Of a stretch of DNA of 64,000 bases, positions 38,312-46,792 are shown piece by piece. Positions within the stretch are counted from its first letter, which is position 1; each line of letters starts with the position of its first letter. The translations under genes and the position numbers were made by a program. The notes under the pieces were generated by a model. That model was not told the origin of the DNA. It searched no databases and saw nothing but the letters and a program-made list of their open reading frames with translations. Source of the stretch: Thiospirillum jenense (GTDB lineage: Bacteria > Pseudomonadota > Gammaproteobacteria > Chromatiales > Chromatiaceae). Where the stretch lies: positions 1 to 64,000 of the forward strand of contig NZ_JABVCQ010000006.1 in the NCBI RefSeq assembly GCF_014145225.1, written 5' to 3'.

Positions 38312-39040
38312 ATGCCCGTTGCCACCTCACCTGCCGTCCGCGTCGTCACACTCAACATTGACGGTCAGGATTTATCAGCGCGTGAAGATGAAACCATCAT
38401 CGAAGTTTGCCGTGAACACCGCATCCCCATCCCCAGCCTGTGCCATTTAGACGGGCTGACGTTGTGGGGCGGCTGCCGGCTGTGTTTGGTGGAAATGGCC
38501 GGACAGGAGCGCTTGTTTGCCGCCTGCTCGACCCGCGTGGCCGAGGGAATGCACATCCTGACCAACACCGAGCGCCTGCGCCGCTACCGCCGCACCATCG
38601 TCGAATTGCTGTTCGCCGAACGCAACCACGTCTGCGCGGTGTGCGTGTCGAACGGTCACTGCGAATTGCAAGCGCTGGCGCAGACTTGCGGCGTCACCCA
38701 CGTCACGGTGCCGTATCGTCACCAGCGGTACGACGTGGACAGTTCGCACGAAATGTTCCGCGTTGACCACAACCGCTGCATTCTCTGCACCCGCTGCGTG
38801 CGCGTGTGTGACCAGATCGAAGGGGCGCACACTTGGGATGTCAAGGGGCGCGGCAGCGACTGCCAAGTGATTACCGATCTCGCGCAACCCTGGGGCGAGA
38901 GCAGTACCTGCACCAGTTGCGGCAAATGCGTCCAAGTCTGCCCGACCGGCGCGCTGGTGGAACAAGGCACATCAGTCGGCGAAATGGTGAAGGATCGGCG
39001 CTTTTTACCGATTTTGGCACGGCGGAGGCAGCCACGATGA
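38312..39040 (+). CDS. hoxU: Hydrogenase diaphorase subunit HoxU
   Basis: Encodes 242 residues, with AGGAG upstream. Residues 1-80 are a plant-type [2Fe-2S] ferredoxin domain ([21 protein letters not shown]). A His-Cys3 [4Fe-4S] site follows ([15 protein letters not shown]). Two [4Fe-4S] ferredoxin motifs come next: [13 protein letters not shown] and [16 protein letters not shown]. It carries electrons between HoxF and HoxY. It overlaps hoxY by four bases (ATGA), implying coupled translation. The gene is strongly GC-rich. Confidence 0.94.
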   Translation: MPVATSPAVRVVTLNIDGQDLSAREDETIIEVCREHRIPIPSLCHLDGLTLWGGCRLCLVEMAGQERLFAACSTRVAEGMHILTNTERLRRYRRTIVELLFAERNHVCAVCVSNGHCELQALAQTCGVTHVTVPYRHQRYDVDSSHEMFRVDHNRCILCTRCVRVCDQIEGAHTWDVKGRGSDCQVITDLAQPWGESSTCTSCGKCVQVCPTGALVEQGTSVGEMVKDRRFLPILARRRQPR

Positions 39041-39606
39041 GTACGTTGCAACAGAGTACGGACGCAACCCCGCGCAAATTGACCGTCGCCACCGCGTGGC
39101 TGGACGGCTGCTCGGGCTGTCACATGTCCTTTTTAGATTTGGATGAACGGCTGCTGGCGCTGGCGGAGTTAATTGACGTGGTTTATAGCCCGTTAGTTGA
39201 TGCAAAACAATTGCCGGAGCAGGTGGATTTGGGCATTTTAGAAGGCGCGGTCAGTAATGAAAACGATTTGCAACAGGCGCGGTTATTTCGCCAACATTGC
39301 AAAGTGTTAATTAGCTTAGGTGATTGCGCGGTGACGGGTAATGTACCGGCCATGCGCAATACTTTTCCATTAAAGGCGGTATTTGAACGGGCGTATTATG
39401 AAAACGTCACGCAGCGCCCGGGCGTCATTCCCACCATTGAAGTGCCGGCGTTATTAACGTATGTGCAGCCATTACATGCCGTGGTGCCGGTGGATATTTT
39501 CATTCCCGGCTGCCCACCGCGAGCGGATGCGATCTATACAATTTTGGCCGATTTATTAGCCGGCAAAACCCCCGATCCCAACGCCGTCACACGCTTTGGT
39601 GCGTAA
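39037..39606 (+). CDS. hoxY: [NiFe]-hydrogenase small subunit HoxY
   Basis: Encodes 189 residues; GGAGG lies upstream of the ATG at 39037 within hoxU. The proximal [4Fe-4S] cluster ligands are present: [12 protein letters not shown] at the N-terminus, [10 protein letters not shown] about residue 95, and [13 protein letters not shown] about residue 160. HoxY pairs with the catalytic subunit HoxH, which normally follows directly. No hoxH is found here: the next gene, 48 bases on, is an ArsR repressor on the other strand. Confidence 0.93.
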   Translation: MSTLQQSTDATPRKLTVATAWLDGCSGCHMSFLDLDERLLALAELIDVVYSPLVDAKQLPEQVDLGILEGAVSNENDLQQARLFRQHCKVLISLGDCAVTGNVPAMRNTFPLKAVFERAYYENVTQRPGVIPTIEVPALLTYVQPLHAVVPVDIFIPGCPPRADAIYTILADLLAGKTPDPNAVTRFGA

Positions 39607-39654
39607 TGAAAACGGGCGCTGGTGAATGGCGGTTGTCTCATGCGTCATTGACCT

Positions 39655-39993
39655 TTAATAAGGCGGATACCGATCATCCAAATTGGCCGGACACAGCACG
39701 TCGCGCATGATGCCAATCAGTTCCAGCAATTGACCATTACGAATGCGGTAATAAATGCGATTGGCTTCTTTGCGCGCCAACACGATATTTTTATTCCGCA
39801 ATTGTTCTAAATGCTGCGAAATATTGCTTTGCGAGGTGCCGGTGCGCTCGACAATTTCACTCACCGACAATTCCCGATCACCGAGTGAACACAGGATTTT
39901 CCAGCGCAACGGATGCGCCATTGCTTTCAGTGCATTCGCCGTTAATACGGTATTCGGGTCCACCGCATCTTCAAAAGAGGTCACTTCTGCCAT
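39655..39993 (-). CDS. ArsR-family repressor of the SqrR/BigR/YgaV persulfide-sensing type
   Basis: Encodes 112 residues with the ArsR winged helix: LKAMAHPLRWKILCSL, then the recognition helix TSQSNISQHLEQLRN. There are only two cysteines, Cys35 at the end of the helix after HPLRWKIL and Cys101 in the C-terminal DVLCP. Their 66-residue spacing equals that of the disulfide/tetrasulfide pair in SqrR (41/107), BigR (42/108) and YgaV (29/95). That points to sensing of reactive sulphur or oxidants rather than metals. It lies convergent with hoxY and near a rhodanese gene. Confidence 0.85.
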   Translation of the reverse strand: MAEVTSFEDAVDPNTVLTANALKAMAHPLRWKILCSLGDRELSVSEIVERTGTSQSNISQHLEQLRNKNIVLARKEANRIYYRIRNGQLLELIGIMRDVLCPANLDDRYPPY

Positions 39994-40088
39994 TATTACT
40001 GCTCCGTCCTACTTAATTGTGGTCATTACTGAATCATTGAAATTGGTCGCCGTCATTTTATTGAATTGTACGCAGGCATAGTATTGCA

Positions 40089-40970
40089 TTAAATCAAGTC
40101 TAATGGTGGTACACCAATCACATTTTCATTATCATCCGCCACCCGCACATAACCGCTCATATCTTTCGCAATACAAATAATATCGGTAATGTGACCAGCC
40201 GCATCAGTGACCGCCGTCCGCGAAAATAAAATCGGCACCCGCCGGCCATTTTGTGCAATAAAACGTGCCTCAATTTTTTCTAATGCACCAGTGCGAATCA
40301 ATGCTTCCAACCAAATGCCCATAAAGGCGCCCGCCTCAGCATCGCCCTCCTCTTCAAACACATCACCAATCGCCATACCAATTAAATCATTTGCGGCATA
40401 CCCGAGCATTCGATAAGCGGCGGGATTCGCCAATTTAATTGCCCCCTGCGGCGTTAACACCAATAACGCCTCGCCCATGTAAGTCACAATATTTTCTAAA
40501 TACTGCCGTGCCTGTTCTAATTCAGCGGTGCGCTCGGCCACCTTGCGTTCTAAGACGCGATTTAATGACCGCTCTTTTTCAATTAACCGAAAATAGGTGC
40601 TGATTTTATTGATGAGTAACTCATCATCGAGCGGTTTTAATAAATAATCCACCGCGCCAACGGCATAGCCACGCTGTTGAAACTCCTCTGATTTAAACGC
40701 CGCCGTGAGAAAAATAATGGGAATATCGCGGGTGCGCTTGCGGCGTTTTAATAATGACGCGGTTTGAAAGCCGTCCATCTCCGGCATTTGCACATCGAGA
40801 ATAATCAAATCAATATCATACACTTCGAGCGTGATGTCAATTGCATCACGCCCCGAGGTCGCTTCAAGCACTTGCGCGCCCAAATGTTTTTCAATTAACG
40901 TGCGCAAGGTGTACAGATTATGCGTATGATCGTCAACGATCAACACCTTGTAATCAGCCGCTTGAGTCAT
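40089..40970 (-). CDS. Response regulator with C-terminal PAS domain
   Basis: Encodes 293 residues. The receiver domain (about 1-125) has the acidic pair in VLIVDDHTHN, the phospho-acceptor Asp in LIILDVQMPEMDGF, Thr in IIFLTAAF and Lys in YLLKPLDDE. A coiled-coil linker (about 130-160, RKVAERTAELEQAR) leads to a PAS domain (about 160-275). There is no kinase, GGDEF or DNA-binding output domain, so it likely acts through protein contacts or a partner kinase. No histidine kinase is adjacent. Confidence 0.88.
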   Translation of the reverse strand: MTQAADYKVLIVDDHTHNLYTLRTLIEKHLGAQVLEATSGRDAIDITLEVYDIDLIILDVQMPEMDGFQTASLLKRRKRTRDIPIIFLTAAFKSEEFQQRGYAVGAVDYLLKPLDDELLINKISTYFRLIEKERSLNRVLERKVAERTAELEQARQYLENIVTYMGEALLVLTPQGAIKLANPAAYRMLGYAANDLIGMAIGDVFEEEGDAEAGAFMGIWLEALIRTGALEKIEARFIAQNGRRVPILFSRTAVTDAAGHITDIICIAKDMSGYVRVADDNENVIGVPPLDLI

Positions 40971-41075
40971 GGTGTTATTGAATTGATTGCAATCAAAAAA
41001 GCGTAAATGACGTTCGTCACACTTGGCAACGACTAGAATTCACGCACCCGTGTGCAGCGCGTGAATAACAAACAA

Positions 41076-41501
41076 TTAACATTGCTCCCAGGGCAAGCCA
41101 TGATACCGCCAGCCACCACTGGTGCTGCGATGATGTTCGCTATCTAATTCGCCTTCAAACCCTTCGCTAACGTGAAAGACTTGCGTAAAACCTTCATTTA
41201 ATAATGCGGTGCCGGCCGCTAATGAACGCTTGCCGCTACGGCAAATAAGAATCACCGGTGCGCAATTCGTGTCTAATGCACATTGCGCCCCGCCGAGTAA
41301 AACTTTGCGCACCAGAGTCACGAACTCGGGATTGACTACCCAATCAGGTTCATCAATCCAGGGAATATGCACACAGCCACACGGATGCCCAACAAATAGA
41401 TATTCCATTGTCGAACGAATATCAATTAACACCGCTTGCGGATGTTCGCCCAACATTTGATACGCCTGATGCGGTGTTAATGGCTGTGGCAATTGATTCA
41501 T
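41076..41501 (-). CDS. Rhodanese-like sulfurtransferase
   Basis: Encodes 141 residues, a single cytoplasmic rhodanese domain. The active-site loop is ILICRSGKRSLAAG about residue 87, with the catalytic Cys. The N-terminal half has QAVLIDIRSTMEYLFVGHPCGCVHIPW in two parts about residues 23-50. It is close to the ArsR gene, which may be a sulphur-responsive repressor, but they are separate transcription units as far as I can see. Confidence 0.88.
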   Translation of the reverse strand: MNQLPQPLTPHQAYQMLGEHPQAVLIDIRSTMEYLFVGHPCGCVHIPWIDEPDWVVNPEFVTLVRKVLLGGAQCALDTNCAPVILICRSGKRSLAAGTALLNEGFTQVFHVSEGFEGELDSEHHRSTSGGWRYHGLPWEQC

Positions 41502-41667
41502 GTGAGTGTCCCCTTTGCGTGATAGTGGTCGCGCCTAAAATGGCCGTGTTATTTTTTTTATCAACAATGAACAATCGAGCGAGTTTATTTTTACTGGTTT
41601 AACCGCTAAAATCAAGTGTTGCTGCGTTCAGTCACGCAATTCCTTTTTATACCCACCGGATTTGAAA

Positions 41668-42627
41668 ATGTCTTTCAATCAGCGTTTTATTCAATGGCAA
41701 GACGAGTTTATTCACCACCTATTGCGTATTTTAGCGCGGCTGCCATTAGCTGTTTTACACCAATGTGGCACGGTGATTGGGTTGCTCATTCATTGGCTGC
41801 CGAATCGCCAGCGCCGCAATACGTTAATTAACCTTGCGCTGTGTTTTCCCGAATTATCCGACCGCCAAGTCGTGCAATTGCGCCGCCGCAGTTTAATTGA
41901 ATTGGGTAAAACCTATTTTGAAATTGCGTATTTATGGCAGCGGCCGGTGGCTGAGGTATTCAATCTCATTCACGAGGTGCGCGGTGGTGAATTATTACAC
42001 ACCAATTCGCCGCACGGGTTAATTGTGTTATCCCCGCATTTAGGCGCGTGGGAATTAGCGGGTTTATATCTAGCCGCGCAACGCCCGACCACGATTTTTT
42101 ATAAACCGCAACAGCAGTTTGATGCCATGATTCGCCGCGCTCGCCATCGTACCGGGGCAACTTTAGCACCAATTAGCGCGACCGGTATTCGTTTATTAGT
42201 CAAGGCGTTAGCGCAGGGTGAGGCGGTTGGGATTTTGCCCGATCAAGCGCCGCGTACCGATAAGGGCGCGGTATTTGCACCGTTTTTTAATGTGCCGGCG
42301 TACACGATGTTATTAGTGCAACGCCTCGCGCAACGCACGGGGGCGACGGTGATTTTTTTATTTGCGGAACGATTAAATAGCGCGGCGGGGTATCGGATTC
42401 ACTGTTTAGCGGCGCCGTCGGCTATTAATCACGCGGACGATCAGGTCGCGGCGGCGGCATTAAATCAGGGAATTGAAAACTGCATTCGCCATTGCCCAGA
42501 ACAGTATTTGTGGAATTATCGGCGGTTTCGAGAACGCCCGGCGGGTTGGGCAAAACTCTATTCCGGTGCGAATACGAATCAAGCGGCGTTATCAATTGCT
42601 AAACAACGCTTGCGGGAATGGCGGTGA
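41668..42627 (+). CDS. LpxL/HtrB-family lipid A acyltransferase
   Basis: Encodes 319 residues from the ATG at 41668. The family adds a secondary acyl chain to lipid A at the inner face of the cytoplasmic membrane. An N-terminal hydrophobic segment (about 20-40) anchors it. The catalytic HxxxxE motif is SPHLGAWELAG about residue 123. The later marks IFYKPQQQFD and LPDQAPRTDKGAVFAPFF match LpxL/LpxM. Which acyl chain it adds cannot be told. Confidence 0.9.
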   Translation: MSFNQRFIQWQDEFIHHLLRILARLPLAVLHQCGTVIGLLIHWLPNRQRRNTLINLALCFPELSDRQVVQLRRRSLIELGKTYFEIAYLWQRPVAEVFNLIHEVRGGELLHTNSPHGLIVLSPHLGAWELAGLYLAAQRPTTIFYKPQQQFDAMIRRARHRTGATLAPISATGIRLLVKALAQGEAVGILPDQAPRTDKGAVFAPFFNVPAYTMLLVQRLAQRTGATVIFLFAERLNSAAGYRIHCLAAPSAINHADDQVAAAALNQGIENCIRHCPEQYLWNYRRFRERPAGWAKLYSGANTNQAALSIAKQRLREWR

Positions 42628-42710
42628 TGATGAGTGTAATCTGATGTTGCAATGAAACGCGGGGGTTTAGTATTCTATCCACGTCTATTAACACCAATGA
42701 GGATTATGTC

Positions 42711-43598
42711 TTGACTACTCCCGATTTCCAACCCGCGGCCGCGTCTGTGGCAGAACAGTGTCATCAATTGGGGCGGCAATTTGACGACGCGGCGTGGCTA
42801 GAATTGTTGATTGCCAGCATTCAAGCGCCGGTGCAGCAGGGCGTGCAGATGCCGTATTTTCCAGATGATGCGCTGCAAATCGGGATGGTGGGGACCGCTG
42901 GTGAGCAGCCGTTGCGTGAGGCGGCGCGGTTTTGGCAGCAAATCAAGCATTATTACCAGCAACACGGGGCGCGGGCGCTTGCGGATAGTACGGTGCTGGA
43001 TTTTGGTAGTGGTTGGGGGCGGTACATGCGATTGTTGTTGAAAGATGTGCCGCCCGAACGGCTGGTTGGCGTTGATGTTGACGCGGATTTTGTGAAACTG
43101 TCTCAGGCGCTGTTGCCGGGGGCGCAGTTTCAAGTGGTGCCGCCGTTGCCGCCGTGTGATTTACCCGCGCAGTCTTTCGATCTGATTTATGCGTATTCGG
43201 TGTTTTCGCATCTGTCCGAAGCGGCGCATTTGGCGTGGGTTGAGGAATTTGCGCGGCTGTTGCAACCGGGCGGGATGGTGATCGTGACCACTCAACGGCG
43301 GGGATTTTTGGATTTCTGTGAATCGTTGCGCCATCAACAAGATTTGGACTCGTTGTGGCATCTTTATTTGTCGCAGTCGTTTCTGGATGTTGAGTTGGCC
43401 AAGCAACAGTATGACAACGGCGAATTTTTGTACTCGGCTACCGGTGGCGGCGGCCCACGCGAGGCGTCCTTTTATGGCGAGGCGGTGGTGGCGCCGGGAT
43501 ATGTCCAACGCCATTGGCGGGCGTGGTATGACATCATCACTTTTATTGATGATGAGGCGATTTGTCCGCAGGCGATTATTGTGGCGAAGAAAAAGTAG
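42711..43598 (+). CDS. Class I SAM-dependent methyltransferase
   Basis: Encodes 295 residues. The start is a TTG at 42711, eight bases after GAGG; the nearby ATG is in another frame that stops at once. The SAM motif is VLDFGSGWGRYMRLLL about residue 86. The post-motif is LVGVDVDADFVKL, and the catalytic-face segment is FDLIYAYSVFSHLSE. The substrate is unknown. It follows the lipid A acyltransferase on the same strand and is convergent with the diguanylate cyclase gene. It is GC-rich. Confidence 0.85.
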   Translation: MTTPDFQPAAASVAEQCHQLGRQFDDAAWLELLIASIQAPVQQGVQMPYFPDDALQIGMVGTAGEQPLREAARFWQQIKHYYQQHGARALADSTVLDFGSGWGRYMRLLLKDVPPERLVGVDVDADFVKLSQALLPGAQFQVVPPLPPCDLPAQSFDLIYAYSVFSHLSEAAHLAWVEEFARLLQPGGMVIVTTQRRGFLDFCESLRHQQDLDSLWHLYLSQSFLDVELAKQQYDNGEFLYSATGGGGPREASFYGEAVVAPGYVQRHWRAWYDIITFIDDEAICPQAIIVAKKK

Positions 43599-43619
43599 CC
43601 AGCAAATAATCCTGTTTAA

Positions 43620-44876
43620 TCAAGTGAATAAACGCAGTTTTGGCGGGTTTGCCGCCGTCGTGTTGACCTCAATCCGATTGCGTCCATGTTGTTTGGCAAG
43701 ATAGAGCGCCGCGTCGGCACGCGCCAGCACCGTGTCGGGCGTTAAATCAATCGGTTCTGCGACCGCCATCCCGATGGAGGCGCTAATGGGTGGCAATTCC
43801 TGATCCTGATGGCGGATGCACAGCGCAGTCAGGGCTTGGCGCACGGCATCCAATCGGGCGGCGGCAACCGCCAGCGTGGTTTCTGACAAAATGATGGTGA
43901 TTTCTTCGCCGCCGTAGCGACACACGATGTCTTCGCGGCGCAGCGAATGCTGCAAAAGGTGGCCGACTGCGCGTAGTACGGCATCGCCCGCCTCGTGACC
44001 GTAGTGATCGTTGAAATGTTTGAAATGATCTAAATCCAGCATGGCGACAATCAGTGATCCGCCGTTGTGTCGGCAGCGGGTGAATTCTCGCTGCAAACTT
44101 TCATTCAGATAACGGCGATTAAATAACCCTGTCAATGGGTCGCGGATGGCATCTTCCCGCAATTGCATTTCCAAATATTGACGCTTGGCAATGTCCTGTT
44201 CTAATGCTTTTTGCACCAAACAATAGTCGTGTTCAATGCGCTGCGCATTCATAATGATCTGCCCTAAAACGATCAATAGTGTTGTTCCAATGTTAATTAA
44301 AATAAACACGGCTTGACCGGAGGCAGTCATAAAATCGAACTGCGACTTTTCATAAAATCCGGTATAGCCAGCGCGAATCAAGGTTGCGAAAACTAAAAAA
44401 CTCAATGCCAGCGCCAGAAATTGATCGCCTGATCCAAACCATGCCGGGCGGCGCGTGAATAAAATAAATACCGTCCATGACATGAATGCGCCGGCATAAA
44501 TACACCACACTAAAATGCGCATTCTGGTATCCGGCACCATGACGGTGAACCACGCAAATAGCGCAATAAATGATAGCAGTGCGGCGATTTCTATCCCGGA
44601 ATGTGCTGGGCGTTGCTGGTTGCGAAATATGCGTAGTCCGTGTCCAATCAATACGATGTCTGCGAACAATAGGGTATTGGCGAAGATGATAGTGAGCCAG
44701 GGTGATAATTGGTCGCGGAATAGAAATAATAGTGAACCCAGCATTCGACATAGGGTGCCAAATGTCCAATACCCGAATCCGAGATAAACACGACGAGTTA
44801 GAAAAAGCGTTGCCATGCTTAAAGCGCCCGCCAGTGCCATGACGATGCCGACAATCACCAGTGTTTTTATATCCAT
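43620..44876 (-). CDS. Membrane diguanylate cyclase (GGDEF)
   Basis: Encodes 418 residues from the ATG at 44876, with AAGGTGAT upstream. Seven hydrophobic segments fill the first 210 residues. A short coiled coil leads to a GGDEF domain (about 250-410). The active site is YGGEE, and an intact inhibitory RxxD site (RRED) lies five residues before it. The region DPLTGLFNRRYL marks the domain start. It should make c-di-GMP from GTP and be product-inhibited. The LapD-like receptor about 20 kb away is a possible target. Confidence 0.92.
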   Translation of the reverse strand: MDIKTLVIVGIVMALAGALSMATLFLTRRVYLGFGYWTFGTLCRMLGSLLFLFRDQLSPWLTIIFANTLLFADIVLIGHGLRIFRNQQRPAHSGIEIAALLSFIALFAWFTVMVPDTRMRILVWCIYAGAFMSWTVFILFTRRPAWFGSGDQFLALALSFLVFATLIRAGYTGFYEKSQFDFMTASGQAVFILINIGTTLLIVLGQIIMNAQRIEHDYCLVQKALEQDIAKRQYLEMQLREDAIRDPLTGLFNRRYLNESLQREFTRCRHNGGSLIVAMLDLDHFKHFNDHYGHEAGDAVLRAVGHLLQHSLRREDIVCRYGGEEITIILSETTLAVAAARLDAVRQALTALCIRHQDQELPPISASIGMAVAEPIDLTPDTVLARADAALYLAKQHGRNRIEVNTTAANPPKLRLFT

Positions 44877-45110
44877 CGGGCAATCACCTTGCATCAAGCG
44901 GCGTGGGATTTGAATTGGGTATGATCTGCGCTAGTCCTACCAATACTTTATAGTTCTACATAATAGGATTGTTAAAATCAGCGCAATCGCTTGGGGTTCT
45001 TACGCTGGAGTGTGGGAATAATCAATTGCCCGCCAGTGCATGATGGTTATGACGCTCAATTCTCAATAAAAACCGCGGCGGGTGATTACCGCAATCAGTT
45101 TTTATTCACA
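44877..45110. other. Non-coding gap between the diguanylate cyclase and the CRISPR array
   Basis: No gene is seen. It holds a decayed copy of the dispersed palindrome (44995-45020) and an outer inverted repeat AATAAAAAC / GTTTTTATT (45065-45073 and 45098-45106) with an inner GCGG/CCGC pairing. That structure lies directly beyond the array terminator. Confidence 0.6.
44995..45020. repeat. Degenerate copy of the GTTCCCACGC palindrome
   Basis: GGTTCTTACGCTGGAGTGTG followed by GGAATAATCAA keeps the frame of the dispersed palindrome with several changes in both arms. Confidence 0.5.
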
Positions 45111-45111
45111 C

Positions 45112-45140
45112 AAAAAACCCGCCTAATTCGGCGGGTTTTT
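45112..45140 (-). terminator. Terminator at the trailer end of the CRISPR array
   Basis: ACCCGCC (45117-45123) pairs with GGCGGGT (45130-45136) around TAATTC, flanked by A and T runs. On the minus strand the stem is followed by TTTTTT, so it would end the CRISPR transcript that runs right to left. It also works on the plus strand. It touches the first, degenerate repeat. Confidence 0.85.
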
Positions 45141-45658
45141 ATTATCCCCTAAAAAGCGGGTCTCAGTTCGTACTTATCAACAGATGGATTAACACTAGCA
45201 GTCGGTGTCTCAATCCCCTTAAAAGCGGGTCTCAGTTCGTACTGTGAAAACAACAAAACGTGCGATCGTGTTTGTGAAGTCTCAATCCCCTTAAAAGCGG
45301 GTCTCAGTTCGTACCAAATAAAAAGGATTTAAAATAATATACAGTCTCAATCCCCTTAAAAGCGGGGCTCAGTTCGTACCAGAACGTAAAGCCACCGCGT
45401 TGGTGGTTGAAGGGTCTCAATCCCCTTAAAAGCGGGTCTCAGTTCGTACCTATAAATGTATACGTTAAAGATTGGTTTGAAGGGTCTCAATCCCCTTAAA
45501 AGCGGGTCTCAGTTCGTACTTAATGATCGGGAGTACCTGCCGATTCGGAAGTCTCAATCCCCTTAAAAGCGGGTCTCAGTTCGTACCCTATAGCAGTAGC
45601 CCATGAATTAGACACTCTACCCGTCTCAATCCCCTTAAAAGCGGGTCTCAGTTCGTAC
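45138..45658 (-). CRISPR. CRISPR array: 8 repeats of 36 nt, 7 spacers of 29-36 nt
   Basis: Repeats begin at 45138 (degenerate in its first half), 45207, 45279, 45344 (one T-to-G change), 45414, 45484, 45551 and 45623. On the minus strand each starts GTACGAACTGAGACC and ends GGGGATTGAGAC. Spacers are 33, 36, 29, 34, 34, 31 and 36 nt. The degenerate repeat marks the old (trailer) end at left, so the leader is at right and transcription is leftward. The ATTGAGAC end resembles the 5' handle of type I or III crRNAs. No cas gene is in the window. Spacers 4 and 5 share the same last seven bases (TTGAAGG). Confidence 0.97.
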
Positions 45659-45895
45659 AGCGGCGTGATTTTTTTCTCCTGACAAATCAGAGCGTTACGA
45701 AGCAGTTTTTGTGCGTATAAGATCACGGAAAAAAGTTAGCCTACAGTAACACTTTTGGACACTATCCGACCCTTTACAAATCAAGCACTTACAAACGCGG
45801 TTGCGTGTTACAAACTGCCAAATCGCAAAAGTCGAAAAACTTAGCTTCATTGCCGCCGCAGACGCATCGTTATTGATCTGCGCGACGCTATCAAG
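45659..45895 (-). promoter_or_regulatory. CRISPR leader region
   Basis: This non-coding stretch lies beyond the youngest repeat. It is AT-rich near the array and has three copies of TTACAAA (45774-45780, 45789-45795, 45808-45814). No open frame in it looks real. The region ends at a CRP-type site and then the stop codon of the solute-binding protein gene. Confidence 0.6.
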
Positions 45896-45911
45896 TGTGA
45901 CACAGATCACA
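45896..45911. promoter_or_regulatory. CRP-type binding site upstream of the CRISPR leader
   Basis: TGTGACACAGATCACA matches the CRP consensus TGTGA-N6-TCACA at all ten core bases. The flanks (AAG before, CAA after) extend the likeness. It lies about 240 bases upstream of the first leader-side repeat and 37 bases past the end of the solute-binding protein gene. Confidence 0.7.
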
Positions 45912-45947
45912 CAATTTGTCACGTCGCGCACCACCACTCGCCCTTTT

Positions 45948-46781
45948 TTATTGCACCTGCACCTGCGCCGGCAACCACCGCGCAATTAACCGCCGCAACG
46001 TCCCATCGGTTGACCACTGTTTAATCACCGCATCAATCCCGACTAATAACGCCTCATCCGTTTCGCGCACCACCCAAACTAATTGTTCAGTGGCTAATAA
46101 TTCCATCACGCCAATCAATTGCTGTTCATTCGGATCAGCGGTTATTCGCCACGCCGTCGGCGCATCCACAATTAACACGTCTATTTGCGCATCACGCAGC
46201 GCCGCAATGGCCTCTTTTAATACAGCAAATGGAATACGCTGCGCATTGGGGAATTGTTGATGCACCACCCGCGCCGCATCGGCATCGCGCACAAATCCAA
46301 CCCGCGTGCGCGTGATAAATACGTCGAGCGGGCGGGTAAAGTGCGCGGTTTGTTCACGCCGCACCACCGCCATTTGCCCGCTTTCCAACACGGGTTGACT
46401 AGCCGCCAGCCGCAGCGCGTGCAATTCCGCCAGCGGACGGGTGCTTAACAGTGTATCAACGCGCCCGCCCCGGAGTGCCTCGACGCGGTCGCGCTCGGGC
46501 AACACCGACAGCACCAATTCCATGCCAAGCGCGCCGCTCAGTGCTTGGGCTAAATCAATTTCTAACCCGCGCAAAATCCCCGCTTCACTGACCACGCCGC
46601 TGGCGGGCGTGAGGCTGACACCGACGCGCAGGGTAGTTTTGACGGCGCTGGGTGGCGTGGCGGCTACCTGTTGCGCGTGAACAACAGCGGTGACTCCGAG
46701 CCACAGCGCCAGCATGATAAATGCCACGCCGCGTTGCCAGCTGCGGTCAGGATGTCGCCAAATGACCACGCGCTGCGGCAC
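45948..46781 (-). CDS. Family 3 extracellular solute-binding protein
   Basis: Encodes 277 residues from a GTG at 46781. A signal peptide with a long n-region (about 1-36, ending VHAQ) leads a periplasmic binding protein of the amino-acid type (SBP_bac_3). The first lobe has LRVGVSLTPASGVV, then GLEIDLAQALSGALGMELVL. The second has DVLIVDAPTAWRIT. No ABC permease or ATPase is adjacent, so it may be an orphan binding protein or a sensor component. It starts 11 bases after cysG and is probably cotranscribed with it. Confidence 0.85.
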   Translation of the reverse strand: MPQRVVIWRHPDRSWQRGVAFIMLALWLGVTAVVHAQQVAATPPSAVKTTLRVGVSLTPASGVVSEAGILRGLEIDLAQALSGALGMELVLSVLPERDRVEALRGGRVDTLLSTRPLAELHALRLAASQPVLESGQMAVVRREQTAHFTRPLDVFITRTRVGFVRDADAARVVHQQFPNAQRIPFAVLKEAIAALRDAQIDVLIVDAPTAWRITADPNEQQLIGVMELLATEQLVWVVRETDEALLVGIDAVIKQWSTDGTLRRLIARWLPAQVQVQ

Positions 46782-46792
46782 GGTGACGCTAA

